This document shows, in pieces, positions 1-8,478 of a stretch of DNA of 64,000 nucleotides. Made by a program: the position numbers and the translations under genes. Each line of letters begins with the position of its first letter. Position 1 is the stretch's first letter. The notes below the pieces were generated by a model that ran no database searches, had not been told where the DNA came from, and worked only from the letters and a program-made list of their open reading frames with translations. Source of the stretch: Oceanospirillum maris DSM 6286. Its GTDB lineage: Bacteria > Pseudomonadota > Gammaproteobacteria > Pseudomonadales > Halomonadaceae. The stretch covers positions 104,925 through 168,924 of the forward strand of contig NZ_KE383938.1 of the NCBI RefSeq assembly GCF_000422865.1. Direction: 5' to 3'.

Positions 1-491
1 TTCGCTACAGTAGCCCCGGTAACTGGTGAGGTATTTGCCACAGCAGCGATGAGCTTCATGGCATTGATTGCACCCCCTCGACTCTCGTTAAATTCTCTGC
101 CGGCATATGTGGGAAGCTGTTTTTGATGATAATCCCACTGATTATATTTTGCGTCCTGATTTATCCCTTTTCCATCGGGACCAAACTCTACAGAGCCAGA
201 TATATATCCGAAATTGACTTGGTCGTAAGTCAGAAGTTTTGCGTCAATAAGCCCTCTGTAAAGAGTGAGCATATCATTGCTGCTGGCATCTTTAACATTG
301 ACATCTTTTACGATCTCTTTAAATTTGTCGTAGTCTTTCTGGCTGAGAGTCCCGCCGAGTATGCCTTCGGGGCTGGTTTCCTTGCCCACTTTGACTGTGA
401 AACCTTCGTATTGCTTAGGGTCAAGCAACGAACGGTTCATATTGGCCGAGATGTTGCTCAGCGCGTTAGATAATGGGTTAATGGATGGCAT
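1..491 (-). CDS. Hypothetical protein, 3' end beyond the window
   Basis: An open frame starts at ATG 491 on the minus strand and runs to the window edge without a stop (about 163 codons visible). An AAGGAA ribosome site precedes the ATG. The visible protein begins MPSINPLSNALSNIS and is hydrophilic, with no signal peptide or membrane segment. I do not recognise a domain. It is codirectional with the broken secreted-protein gene upstream and the hypothetical gene at 1285-2001. All three look like species-restricted genes. The reading frame is well supported; the function is unknown. Confidence 0.6.
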   Translation of the reverse strand, partial: MPSINPLSNALSNISANMNRSLLDPKQYEGFTVKVGKETSPEGILGGTLSQKDYDKFKEIVKDVNVKDASSNDMLTLYRGLIDAKLLTYDQVNFGYISGSVEFGPDGKGINQDAKYNQWDYHQKQLPTYAGREFNESRGGAINAMKLIAAVANTSPVTGATVA

Positions 492-567
492 TCTTACGGT
501 TCCTTTATTGATTATGAAATGTCATAAGAACTGGAGAGCTATTAGCTCCCCAGTCGTCCTTTGACTA

Positions 568-1032
568 TCAGGTGCCAGGAATTGTGAACAGTGGCATACG
601 ACCTTCCATGCGCCAAGTGCGCACTTCGCTCGTGCCGGTATTGACAATGCTATAACGATACTTGCCGGTTGACTGGGAGCGCCTGGGAATAGACCGCCAC
701 CAATTAACTGGTTTACAAAAGTTGTGCTAAAAACACAAGTTTTACTACCCATGGTGTAGCGCACAATTGCCGCGTTAACATCAGGGCTCATATTGTTCTG
801 TACACTGTACGAATCCGAATTATTGGGATTAACCTTTAACCTTAGTAGCTGGTTTAGGGCTGGCATAGGCATAGGTCATAACTTCGTTATTAGTTACAAT
901 CTTGTAAACTGCCTCTTGATTGCCTAGGTTTTTAAAAGTGACTTGTACTGGTGCCCTGCAAAGGCAGCACCAGCGGTAAACATCGTAGCAGTGGCAAGCG
1001 CAACAGACAGCATAGTTTGTTTGATTTTCATA
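568..1032 (-). pseudogene. Secreted small hypothetical protein with frameshifts
   Basis: ATG 1032 follows a good ribosome site (GAAGGAAG) and opens a clear Sec signal peptide, MKIKQTMLSVALATATMFTA followed by GAAFA. The frame then stops after about ten codons. One frame over, the protein continues (APVQVTFKNLGNQEAVYKIV...), matching the style of a small secreted family seen in pseudomonads. Further on, the natural C-terminus (KYRYSIVNTGTSEVRTWRM... ending FTIPGT) lies in yet another frame. At least two indels are therefore needed to restore one protein of about 150 residues. The first lies at a GGG run next to the signal cleavage site. It is either a decayed gene or the sequence carries two homopolymer errors; I cannot tell which. 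Confidence 0.6.
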
Positions 1033-1069
1033 TACGACTTCCTTCTATCGTTTTAACAAGATAACTAGG

Positions 1070-1150
1070 CAAGTTTTACAAGTAAGCCCAGCATGGCAGC
1101 ACTTCATTGTGCTACCCAATGAATTATCGACCTCACAAAACAGAACTTTA
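1070..1150. repeat. Direct repeat copy 1 (about 80 bp)
   Basis: This stretch recurs at 1999-2080 in the same orientation with only a few differences. Shared blocks include AAGTTTTACAAGTAA, CCCAGCATGGC, CTTCATTGTGC and AATGAATTATCGAC. It lies 38 bp upstream of the start codon of the broken secreted-protein gene, so it covers that gene's leader or promoter. Both copies can fold around the CACAATGAAG core. Confidence 0.75.
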
Positions 1151-1284
1151 AAAGTAACTAATATACTTGTTGTACGGCTTAGGTTTTTGTGATTTTTATT
1201 TAAGCGGCTACTAAATTAACTCTTGATTTGTTCCTTATTTATGGGATGAGTCGATAAAGTTAAGCAGTATGCTTTTAACAACAC

Positions 1285-2001
1285 CTATGCCTGTTTATTA
1301 CTTTCCAGTCGTTTGTTCAACACTTCTAACAAAGATTCCAGTTCTTTTTTGTGCTGAGATGGCTCATTGCTGTCTGCGGCTTGTATCAAAGCTTGCAACT
1401 GCATGTCGTAACCCTTTGGGAGTTGTGCTTCTTCAATGGCTGGCAGTGACTTGTAATAATCCAGCACTTCCTGATGGCTTTCTGACGAGGTTTTATGAGT
1501 GCGGTTGTATTCGTCCATCATCTTAGCGACCATAGCACGACTCCATTCTTCATGCTGTCTGTAAGACTCTTCCCACGCTGCACGCCGTTCATTAACGGTG
1601 AAGGTACCGCTTTCATCGTAGGTGATTAATGCCAGTTGATCTCGCGACAAGCCTGTAAATGGGTTACCACCCTTGTTATTCCCATAGTCGGTCGCTTGTT
1701 TTGCCAGAGCAAGCCGCTGCGGATCCTCTGAGTTTGGTACTTCAGCATCATGGGCATCCCTGTTGTTCCAAAAATTATCACCAAATATCTTATCAAGGGC
1801 AGACTCTGCAATAGCAGCTAAGCCGTCGCGGTCGGTGTTAGCATCACGAACAGCAGCCTGAGTCGCCACGCCACCTAATAGACGTGAAAGCAAGGAAACC
1901 TCTGTTCTACTGACTTGTGTATCAATTAAAGCGGCACCTTTCACTGATGACGTAACACCCGATTGGCTAGCTGCGCTTTGATTGTTAGCTTGCGATGTCA
2001 A
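1285..2001 (-). CDS. Hypothetical protein, 5' end fused to a repeat
   Basis: A 238-residue hydrophilic protein without signal peptide or membrane segment. The central part (residues ~110-190), with FTGLSRDQLALITYDESGT and a Trp/Glu/Arg-rich helical stretch, resembles hypothetical proteins of pseudomonads that I know only by sequence pattern. The longest frame begins at a TTG (2001-1999) lying exactly at the edge of direct-repeat copy 2. No convincing ribosome site precedes it. The N-terminus may therefore be truncated or replaced by the repeat. The frame itself is long and intact. Function unknown. Confidence 0.65.
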   Translation of the reverse strand: MTSQANNQSAASQSGVTSSVKGAALIDTQVSRTEVSLLSRLLGGVATQAAVRDANTDRDGLAAIAESALDKIFGDNFWNNRDAHDAEVPNSEDPQRLALAKQATDYGNNKGGNPFTGLSRDQLALITYDESGTFTVNERRAAWEESYRQHEEWSRAMVAKMMDEYNRTHKTSSESHQEVLDYYKSLPAIEEAQLPKGYDMQLQALIQAADSNEPSQHKKELESLLEVLNKRLESNKQA

Positions 2002-2080
2002 GTTTTACAAGTAAACCCAGCATGGCTGGGCTTCATTGTGCAGCCCGAATGAATTATCGACTTAAAAAGAGGGAACTTTA
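1999..2080. repeat. Direct repeat copy 2 (about 80 bp)
   Basis: Second copy of the 1070-1150 repeat, same orientation. It carries a perfect CCCAGC-atg-GCTGGG hairpin. Its edge coincides with the first codon of the 1285-2001 frame, and its other end is only 8 bp from the end of the MFS gene. The hairpin could also act as a weak transcription stop for the MFS/ABC operon. Confidence 0.75.
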
Positions 2081-2087
2081 GCAATGG

Positions 2088-3272
2088 TTAATATTCAATT
2101 TGTTGGCTGGGCCGGTACACGGCAAAGCCTATACTCAGCAGCAATAACAAAGCAGCGGCGATCAGATAAGGCAAGATGGGGTTCATTTCATAAAACAAAG
2201 TGCAGATCAGGGGCATCACGACCATCGCTACCCCTTGCACTGCGGCCAGTGTTCCTGCTGCTGCGCCCTGTTCGTGTTGCTCAACACTGTTGGCCGTTAA
2301 TGCCTGTACGGAAGGAAATACCAGACCAAGACCCGCCGCCATGATGCAATAGCTGACCAACAACCCTGCCTGACTGATCCACACCGTCGCTAACAAAAAG
2401 CCACCACAAGCCAATAATGCGCCCCACAAGAGCACCTTCAGGCTATTGACCTGTTTGGCCTTAGATAACACAACCTGCACCAGTATCAGGGTCATGCCCA
2501 CACCCGTCATTGCTAAACCAGCCATTCTGGCAGCCTGCAAACCCTCCAGATGCAGACGATCCAGTGCGTAAAAGCCAACCGTCATCTGAGAAATAATCAC
2601 ACTGCCCATCGCCAGAAACATCGCCAGCAAGGGCAGGCGAATACGAGGATCTAAGAGCCTGACCCTTGAAGAAGACTGATTTTTAGCCGGTACTGAGGCT
2701 GGTAACCTCCATGCCAGCAGAAGTACCGCCAATAGTGGTAACACAGCAGCCAGATACAGGGGCGTCACCAGATCGGTATATTCTGCTAACAAGCCTGCTA
2801 ACAAGGGGCCAAAAACCATGCCTAAAGCTCCTGACGCACCCAGTTTTGCCATGGCAGAACCCCGCTCATCCGGTGAGTGGGTGTCTGCAATTTGTGCCGC
2901 ACAAACCGGCGGAATACCGGCAAAAAACACCCCCATCGATCCTCTGAACAGAAGCATCAACAGCAACAACACAAGCAAGGACAAAGGTGTCTTTAAAGCA
3001 TAATCCAGCAACCCGGCCAGCATTAAATAGCTGACTGAAAAGCCAACACCCGCCAATAACAAAACCGGCTTTCGACCGAGGCGATCACTGCGCTTACCCC
3101 AAAACCGAGCTAATAACATCCAAAAAACACCGGAAACCGTGACAACAAGCCCGCCATGCCATTCCGCTAAGCTCAACGCTCTGATCAAAGGGCCAATGAC
3201 CGGCACAAAAGCCATCATCGCGGTCATGCAAATCATGTTGAACAAGTGAATGCTTGTGGAGGATTTTTTCAT
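2088..3272 (-). CDS. MFS transporter of the iron-uptake operon
   Basis: A 394-residue, 12-helix major facilitator. The MFS motif A (GKRSDRLGRKPVLL) lies between helices 2 and 3 near residue 60. I place the start at ATG 3272, where it overlaps the stop of the ABC gene upstream as TGATG and follows AAGGTG; the longer frame adds an unlikely 11 residues. This is the third and last gene of the operon after two YbtPQ-like ABC genes. In yersiniabactin-type loci a third membrane protein (YbtX) also accompanies YbtPQ. Likely role: moving a siderophore or its degradation product across the inner membrane. A general drug efflux role cannot be excluded. Confidence 0.85.
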   Translation of the reverse strand: MKKSSTSIHLFNMICMTAMMAFVPVIGPLIRALSLAEWHGGLVVTVSGVFWMLLARFWGKRSDRLGRKPVLLLAGVGFSVSYLMLAGLLDYALKTPLSLLVLLLLMLLFRGSMGVFFAGIPPVCAAQIADTHSPDERGSAMAKLGASGALGMVFGPLLAGLLAEYTDLVTPLYLAAVLPLLAVLLLAWRLPASVPAKNQSSSRVRLLDPRIRLPLLAMFLAMGSVIISQMTVGFYALDRLHLEGLQAARMAGLAMTGVGMTLILVQVVLSKAKQVNSLKVLLWGALLACGGFLLATVWISQAGLLVSYCIMAAGLGLVFPSVQALTANSVEQHEQGAAAGTLAAVQGVAMVVMPLICTLFYEMNPILPYLIAAALLLLLSIGFAVYRPSQQIEY

Positions 3273-5059
3273 CAGATCACACCTTGAGCGGAAGTAATGT
3301 GCCACTCTTTAATGCTTTGCTGCGCCTGCCACATCCGGGCATAACGCCCTTGGTTGGCAAGCAACTCCTGATGTTTACCACTTTCGGCCAATTCACCCTT
3401 ATCAATCACCAGAATCTGATCAGCACCGGCGATGGTGGACAGCCTATGGGCGATAACAATAACAATACGTTCACGCACCAAGGTGTCGATAGCCGCCTGA
3501 ACAGCCACTTCACTTTCCGTATCCAGTGCCGCAGTGGGTTCATCCAGAATCACAATGGGCGCATCCTTAAGTATCGCGCGGGCAATACTGATACGCTGGC
3601 GTTCACCGCCAGAGAGCCTGCCACCAATTTCACCCACAAGCGTCTGGTAACCCTCAGGCAAGCGGGTAATAAACTCATGGCAATGAGCGGCGCGGGCGGC
3701 GGCTTCCACCTCTTCATCAGAAGCATCGGGACGAGCCATACGAATATTGGCCAGAATGCTGTCGTCAAACAGATAAACATCCTGAAACACCACCGAAATC
3801 AGCTCGTTAAGCCGTTCCGGTTCAATAGCACGCAGATCCACACCACCGATGGTAATACGGCCTTTTTGTGGATCAGCATGGCGCATCAGCAGCCGTGTGA
3901 TCGTGGTTTTACCGCTGCCCGAAGGCCCCACAAGCGCAGTAAGGCTACGTGCAGGAAGTTGAGCGTTAAGATTGCGCAGAATCTGTTTCTCAGTATTGGC
4001 ATAAGCAAAGCTGATCTCTTCAAAGCGGATCTCAAAACCATCCGGTAACTGAGCCGGTGTTTGTTGTGGCAGAGGTTTGATGTTTGACAAGGCATCAATC
4101 TTACCCAGTGCCGCCTCCATAATATCAATCACCTTGGCGTAAATCACAAAGGTTGCCAGTGGCTCACTGAAGCGCACCACGATCACCAGCAAGGCAGCGA
4201 GCAAGGCAATATCCAGAGATCCCTGCACCACAAACAAAATACCGAGAAACACCACCAGCAGCACTGCCAGCTCCATCACCGTTGCTAAGATCAGGTTAGG
4301 CTTGGCTCCTTTCTTTTGGCCGATGGTCTGAATCTTTTCCAGGTGAGAGAAACTGTCTCTCAGGTGTTCTGCCTTTTCACCGGTGCAACAGGCTGCACGC
4401 AGCACAGGTAAACCTTGAGTGTATTCCAGAATATCGCTACTGGTGCGCTGATTAGCATCGGCCAGCATCTGCATGCCTCGCCCGAAGGAGGGACGACGCC
4501 AACGGTAGAGTGGAATCAGCAGGGGAAACACCAACAACAGAATCAGCCCCATGCGCCAGTCAAAATATAGCGCAGCCAGAGCAACCACTACCGGTGTGAT
4601 CAGTGCATGAGCCATCATGGCAGCGACGGTCAGCAGATAATTCAGGTTTTCATCCACATTGCCCAGCAGGGTGGCATTAACCTCACCAGCCCGTTTATCC
4701 TGCAATAACTCTAAAGGGATACGGCGTAACTGCTCCCCCATCAGAGTACGCAGCTCATGGGTATTCGCCACCGTATACCCCAAATAATCAAACCCCTGAG
4801 CCCACCAGCGTATCGCCAAACTGGTCAGCATCAGCACCGACATTATCAGCAGCCAGGGCAAAGCCGCCTGCCAGTTTGCAGCGGGAATCAGGGTCTGAAA
4901 AAGAGGCATCAGGCAAGCCAGTGCCAATCCCTGCACAGCCGCAGCAACAGCCAGAGCAATCAGACTGGCCCGCAAGCGTGCTGACCGACTACGGGCACTG
5001 CGCATTAACTGCCGCCAGGTTTCCCGTAATGATGTAATTGGAGGTGTGTTTGTGCTCAT
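3272..5059 (-). CDS. ABC exporter-fold transporter, YbtQ/IrtB-like half
   Basis: A 595-residue fused permease-ATPase. Six membrane helices occupy residues ~30-310. The nucleotide-binding domain has Walker [10 protein letters not shown] (~380), signature LSGGERQR (~483), Walker [13 protein letters not shown] (~505) and H-loop IAHRLST. It overlaps the next ABC gene upstream by 4 nt (ATGA) and the MFS gene downstream by 1 nt, so the three are translationally coupled. Paired half-transporters of this type (YbtP/YbtQ, IrtA/IrtB) have an exporter fold but import ferric siderophores. The family assignment rests on pairing and context; direction of transport is inferred. Confidence 0.9.
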   Translation of the reverse strand: MSTNTPPITSLRETWRQLMRSARSRSARLRASLIALAVAAAVQGLALACLMPLFQTLIPAANWQAALPWLLIMSVLMLTSLAIRWWAQGFDYLGYTVANTHELRTLMGEQLRRIPLELLQDKRAGEVNATLLGNVDENLNYLLTVAAMMAHALITPVVVALAALYFDWRMGLILLLVFPLLIPLYRWRRPSFGRGMQMLADANQRTSSDILEYTQGLPVLRAACCTGEKAEHLRDSFSHLEKIQTIGQKKGAKPNLILATVMELAVLLVVFLGILFVVQGSLDIALLAALLVIVVRFSEPLATFVIYAKVIDIMEAALGKIDALSNIKPLPQQTPAQLPDGFEIRFEEISFAYANTEKQILRNLNAQLPARSLTALVGPSGSGKTTITRLLMRHADPQKGRITIGGVDLRAIEPERLNELISVVFQDVYLFDDSILANIRMARPDASDEEVEAAARAAHCHEFITRLPEGYQTLVGEIGGRLSGGERQRISIARAILKDAPIVILDEPTAALDTESEVAVQAAIDTLVRERIVIVIAHRLSTIAGADQILVIDKGELAESGKHQELLANQGRYARMWQAQQSIKEWHITSAQGVI

Positions 5060-6831
5060 GCTTGTTCTCCCGCCAGCACCCAGTCCTGAGCCTGTTCATA
5101 GTTATGCCACAGCCGGGCATAGACACCCTTCTGAGCCACCAACGCATCATGCTTACCTCGCTCCGCCAACTGCCCTTGGTCAAATACCAGAATCTGGTCA
5201 GCATCACGGATGGTCGACAAGCGATGCGCCACCATCAACACCGTCTTGCCCTGCATCAGGTTAGCCAGAGCCGCAACTAATGCCGCTTCGTTTTCCGGGT
5301 CGGCAAAGGCAGTTGCTTCATCCAATACCAGAATCGGCCGATTTTGCAGAATCGCCCGAGCAATGGTGATGCGCTGACGCTGACCACCGGAAAGAAAAAT
5401 ACCCCGCTCACCGGCCTGGGTGTCGTAACCCTGAGGTAACGCCATAATAAAATCGTGAGCCTGAGCCGCTTTAGCCGCCGCAATCACCTCATCCAGGGTG
5501 GCTTCCGGCAGGCCCAGTCGGATGTTATTGGCCAAAGAGTCAGCAAACAGAAAAGTATCCTGAAAAACAAAAGCTACCTGCTGCATCAGTGTCTCCGGCA
5601 GCATCTCGCGCACATCCACGTCGCCAATACGAATACTGCCATCCGTCACATCCCAGAAGCGCGGAATCAACCGTGCCACCGTGGTTTTACCGGCACCGGA
5701 AGGCCCCACCAAAGCAGTTACAGTGCCCGCTGGAACGTCAAAACTCACATCACGCAACACCAGAGGTCCACTTGGGGTATAACAAAAATTCACCTTCTCG
5801 AAGCGCACGTTTGCATCCTGAGGTGTTTTAGCCGCTGTTTCATCAGGTACAGGCAACTCGGGTTCAGCCATCACTTCATGGATGCGATGAATGCTCATCT
5901 GGGTTTTAGCCACCAGATGTTTCAGTGACATCAGCGGCAGCAATGATTCCGCCATGCCCGTACCCACCAGCAAAACCGCCAGCCAGACACCGGCATCCAT
6001 GTTCTCCTGACTTATCAGCCAAGCTCCGACCCAGATCAAGGCGGCCAGTGTTGGCAAAGGACTCAGAATCAGCTGAGACAAACGGGATGAGACCCCCGCC
6101 ATGCGATACCAGCGGGTGACAATGTCTCTGTAGGCTTCCAGCGCCCGCTGATAACGACCAAAGGTGACTGTTCCGGTATCAAAGGTGCGAACCACCGGCA
6201 TGGCCTGTACATACTCCACCACGGCACGGCTTACATTCTCACCAGCTTCATTGTACTGACGCATCATCTCACCACTGTTGCGCATCGCCAGCGAGACAAC
6301 CGCTACACCCAGCGCCAGCACGGCGGTAGCGACTAAGGCCAGATGCCAATCCAGCCACCATAACAGGGCAAAAGTCAGTATCGGCGAGACATAGGCCCGA
6401 GCATAGAGAGGCGTGCTGTCTGCAACAAACACATGCAGGGCTTTAACATCTTCCATCAGCACCTTAGTCAATGCCCCGGCACCAGTCTGCTGCACATAAC
6501 CCAGCGGAAGCCGTGCCAGATGCTCAGACAACTGAGTACGCAGCCTTGTCTCTAGTCGAAAGGCCGCATAGTGAGATTGGTTAAAAGCCGTCAGCCGCAG
6601 CACATAGGCCAGTACCGTCAAAACAACCGCCAACAACAGAGGCAACCAAGGCCACTGATCGGGAGTCGCCAGCAACCGGTGCACCGCCCAGGCCAACATT
6701 GTTAAAGCCCCTAGCGTGAAAGCAGACGCTATACCCGCTAAACCCATAGCAAAGCGGATTTGTCCCCAAACGGGTCGCATAATCGACCAAACCTTGGGCA
6801 AGTCAGCGGATCTGGATAAAGAACCCGACAT
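5056..6831 (-). CDS. ABC exporter-fold transporter, YbtP/IrtA-like half
   Basis: A 591-residue fused permease-ATPase, first gene of the three-gene operon. Start chosen at ATG 6831 because GAGGTG lies 4 nt upstream; the longer frame uses a GTG inside that site. Six helices are followed by Walker A GPSGAGKTT (~377), signature LSGGQRQR (~478), Walker B ILVLDEATAFAD and H-loop VAHRLST. In Walker B of the partner the sequence is DEPTAALD, so the two halves are distinct. No N-terminal siderophore-interacting FAD domain (as in IrtA) is present. Probably forms a heterodimer with the neighbour for ferric-siderophore handling. Confidence 0.9.
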   Translation of the reverse strand: MSGSLSRSADLPKVWSIMRPVWGQIRFAMGLAGIASAFTLGALTMLAWAVHRLLATPDQWPWLPLLLAVVLTVLAYVLRLTAFNQSHYAAFRLETRLRTQLSEHLARLPLGYVQQTGAGALTKVLMEDVKALHVFVADSTPLYARAYVSPILTFALLWWLDWHLALVATAVLALGVAVVSLAMRNSGEMMRQYNEAGENVSRAVVEYVQAMPVVRTFDTGTVTFGRYQRALEAYRDIVTRWYRMAGVSSRLSQLILSPLPTLAALIWVGAWLISQENMDAGVWLAVLLVGTGMAESLLPLMSLKHLVAKTQMSIHRIHEVMAEPELPVPDETAAKTPQDANVRFEKVNFCYTPSGPLVLRDVSFDVPAGTVTALVGPSGAGKTTVARLIPRFWDVTDGSIRIGDVDVREMLPETLMQQVAFVFQDTFLFADSLANNIRLGLPEATLDEVIAAAKAAQAHDFIMALPQGYDTQAGERGIFLSGGQRQRITIARAILQNRPILVLDEATAFADPENEAALVAALANLMQGKTVLMVAHRLSTIRDADQILVFDQGQLAERGKHDALVAQKGVYARLWHNYEQAQDWVLAGEQA

Positions 6832-6866
6832 AAACACCTCTGATTCGTAAATGACAAAATATCAAA

Positions 6867-6881
6867 TAAGATTATTTATCA
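6867..6881. promoter_or_regulatory. Possible Fur box upstream of the ABC operon
   Basis: TAAGATTATTTATCA matches the Fur 7-1-7 pattern (TGATAAT-N-ATTATCA) at 10 of 14 positions; the right half is nearly perfect. It lies about 40 bp before the YbtP-like start codon. Weaker than the other Fur-like sites in this window. Confidence 0.45.
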
Positions 6882-6931
6882 TTTACGACCGGCAAGATGC
6901 TCATAGCGGGAATTAAACTGACACAGGAAGG

Positions 6932-6966
6932 AAAAAAGCACCACTTTCCCCTTCGTTGCCTGGTGC
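6932..6966 (-). terminator. Rho-independent terminator after the small membrane protein
   Basis: Read on the minus strand, stem GCACCA / TGGTGC with a 17-nt loop is followed directly by six T. It separates the operon ending at 6990 from the ABC/MFS operon starting at 6831. Confidence 0.7.
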
Positions 6967-6989
6967 CCACTTTTTTACTTCAAATAAGT

Positions 6990-7256
6990 TTATTCCCTCA
7001 GCCACAGGTGCAGCCTTTTATGCAGCCGACCCAATATAAAACTCATGATAGGCACGATGATAATAGTCATAATTAAGAGCCTAATGGGCTGTGGCAATTG
7101 AACGATATAAGGCATTAGCAGTGGAAAAAATATGTTAAGCAGTGGATAAATCGTCACCCAAACCAACAACATTAATTTCCATTTTTTAGGTGTTTTTAAA
7201 GCAATATTGCTCTCATCTTCTTGTTTTTCAACAATACTAATGTTTTCCACTTTCAT
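6990..7256 (-). CDS. Small two-helix membrane protein
   Basis: An 88-residue protein with a charged N-terminal ~25 residues and two membrane helices (about 28-50 and 58-80). It resembles the membrane hairpin found at the end of some antibiotic-biosynthesis-monooxygenase-domain proteins, but that domain is absent. Start ATG 7256 follows GAGGGAGA and lies inside the end of the MFS gene (20-nt overlap), so expression is coupled to it. Last gene of the receptor/methyltransferase/MFS operon, just before a terminator. Function unknown; an accessory of the transporter is possible. Confidence 0.75.
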   Translation of the reverse strand: MKVENISIVEKQEDESNIALKTPKKWKLMLLVWVTIYPLLNIFFPLLMPYIVQLPQPIRLLIMTIIIVPIMSFILGRLHKRLHLWLRE

Positions 7257-8478
7257 TCTCCCTCTCTTTTTCTATCATCCAATACAATGACAAGACACAC
7301 ACTATCAAAGCCCCTAAAACCAACCCTAGATACATCCCTGAATAACCTAATGTGTCCAGCATGATGCCAGCGGATATGGGAACAAGCATTCTTGTTAAGG
7401 CAAATAAACTGGATTGCAGACCGTAATCACTGGCCGACAAGTCCTGACGGCTGTGAATCATAATTAAACCAAAGATCACCCCCGCAGACAGCCCTAACGC
7501 AATAGCAAGTCCCATCACAGCGAGGATTAAACGCCAATCCAACCACAGCATAGAAGCCGCCATATACATTCCAAGCAAAGCGAAAACATTCACAACCGAA
7601 AAGGCAAACAACGCACGATAAGGAGAAAACTTTTGTATATAAAAGCTGTAAATAAGGCCTGCTAAAGCAGCTACGATACCTGCAGCACTAGCAATCCATG
7701 CCACCTTATCTAAGGAAACACCCATGTCTAAGATAGAGGGTTTTAGATATAACCAAGCGGCGCCAATAAACGGAAAATACAGCATCAAGATAAGATTCCA
7801 CATTTTCATGTTTGGGCGTTTAAAGTAGCCTTTCCACATGGCAAAGAAGGATACATTTTTTACCAAAGTGAGCTCTGCGGCTGAATCCTGAATAGGAGGA
7901 AAAGCCCGCCCTGCCAGCACTAAAAATATGCCCGCAAGAACCACGGCTAAAGCAAACAAATAGAAGGGCCAAGACCAACCTAATTTTGCGTAGACCAGCA
8001 GCATCAAACCGCCACCAATCACTGATGCAAGTGAGGTGACAGAAGAACGAATCACGCCGGTTTTCGAGCGTTCTTCTTCAGGCAAGCGCTCAATGGCTAA
8101 GGCGTTCACCGGAATATCCAGCCAAGAAACCACAAAGGAGGTGCATAAGGCCATAATGAATAAGGTTCTAAATGAGGTGGTCGCTAGGTCTAATGCAGCA
8201 AGCGCGAACAAGCAAAGCAGAAAAGCACCACCGAGTACTAAGCTCCACTTCATGTAATTAGCGCGTTTAAAACGAAATCTGTCTATGGGCGAAGCAAAGA
8301 GAAACTTGAAAATAACAGGCAAGCCCGACATTTGGAATAAGCCTATTTCTGTTCCGCTCCAACCTTGTTCTCGCATAACAAGCGGTAAACCAAGAAACAG
8401 ATAAATTGATGTAGCGGCTAGGGCAAAGTTACACAAGCCAATCACAAAGTGCAGGTAAAAATAGGAGGATTTATGCAT
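7237..8478 (-). CDS. RhtX/FptX-like siderophore MFS permease
   Basis: A 413-residue, 12-helix major facilitator. Features such as FKFLFASPIDRFRFKRANY after helix 2 and VSWLDIPVNALAIERL in helix 4 fit the AmpG/RhtX branch, whose members (RhtX, FptX) import ferric siderophores across the inner membrane without a binding protein. Start ATG 8478 follows GGGAGGA; it overlaps the methyltransferase gene by 8 nt. Lies third in an operon headed by a TonB receptor, matching the receptor + single MFS permease scheme used for rhizobactin and pyochelin. Substrate not evident. Confidence 0.88.
   Translation of the reverse strand: MHKSSYFYLHFVIGLCNFALAATSIYLFLGLPLVMREQGWSGTEIGLFQMSGLPVIFKFLFASPIDRFRFKRANYMKWSLVLGGAFLLCLFALAALDLATTSFRTLFIMALCTSFVVSWLDIPVNALAIERLPEEERSKTGVIRSSVTSLASVIGGGLMLLVYAKLGWSWPFYLFALAVVLAGIFLVLAGRAFPPIQDSAAELTLVKNVSFFAMWKGYFKRPNMKMWNLILMLYFPFIGAAWLYLKPSILDMGVSLDKVAWIASAAGIVAALAGLIYSFYIQKFSPYRALFAFSVVNVFALLGMYMAASMLWLDWRLILAVMGLAIALGLSAGVIFGLIMIHSRQDLSASDYGLQSSLFALTRMLVPISAGIMLDTLGYSGMYLGLVLGALIVCVLSLYWMIEKERENESGKH

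Noticed and set aside
1070-2080. Integron attC sites
   Set aside because: The repeat carries AATTCATT on the minus strand as some attC sites do, but the RYYYAAC and GTTRRRY core ends are missing at the right places.
3254-4048. Plus-strand frame of 264 codons
   Set aside because: Mirror of the ABC transporter ATPase domain; composition is an artefact of the opposite strand.
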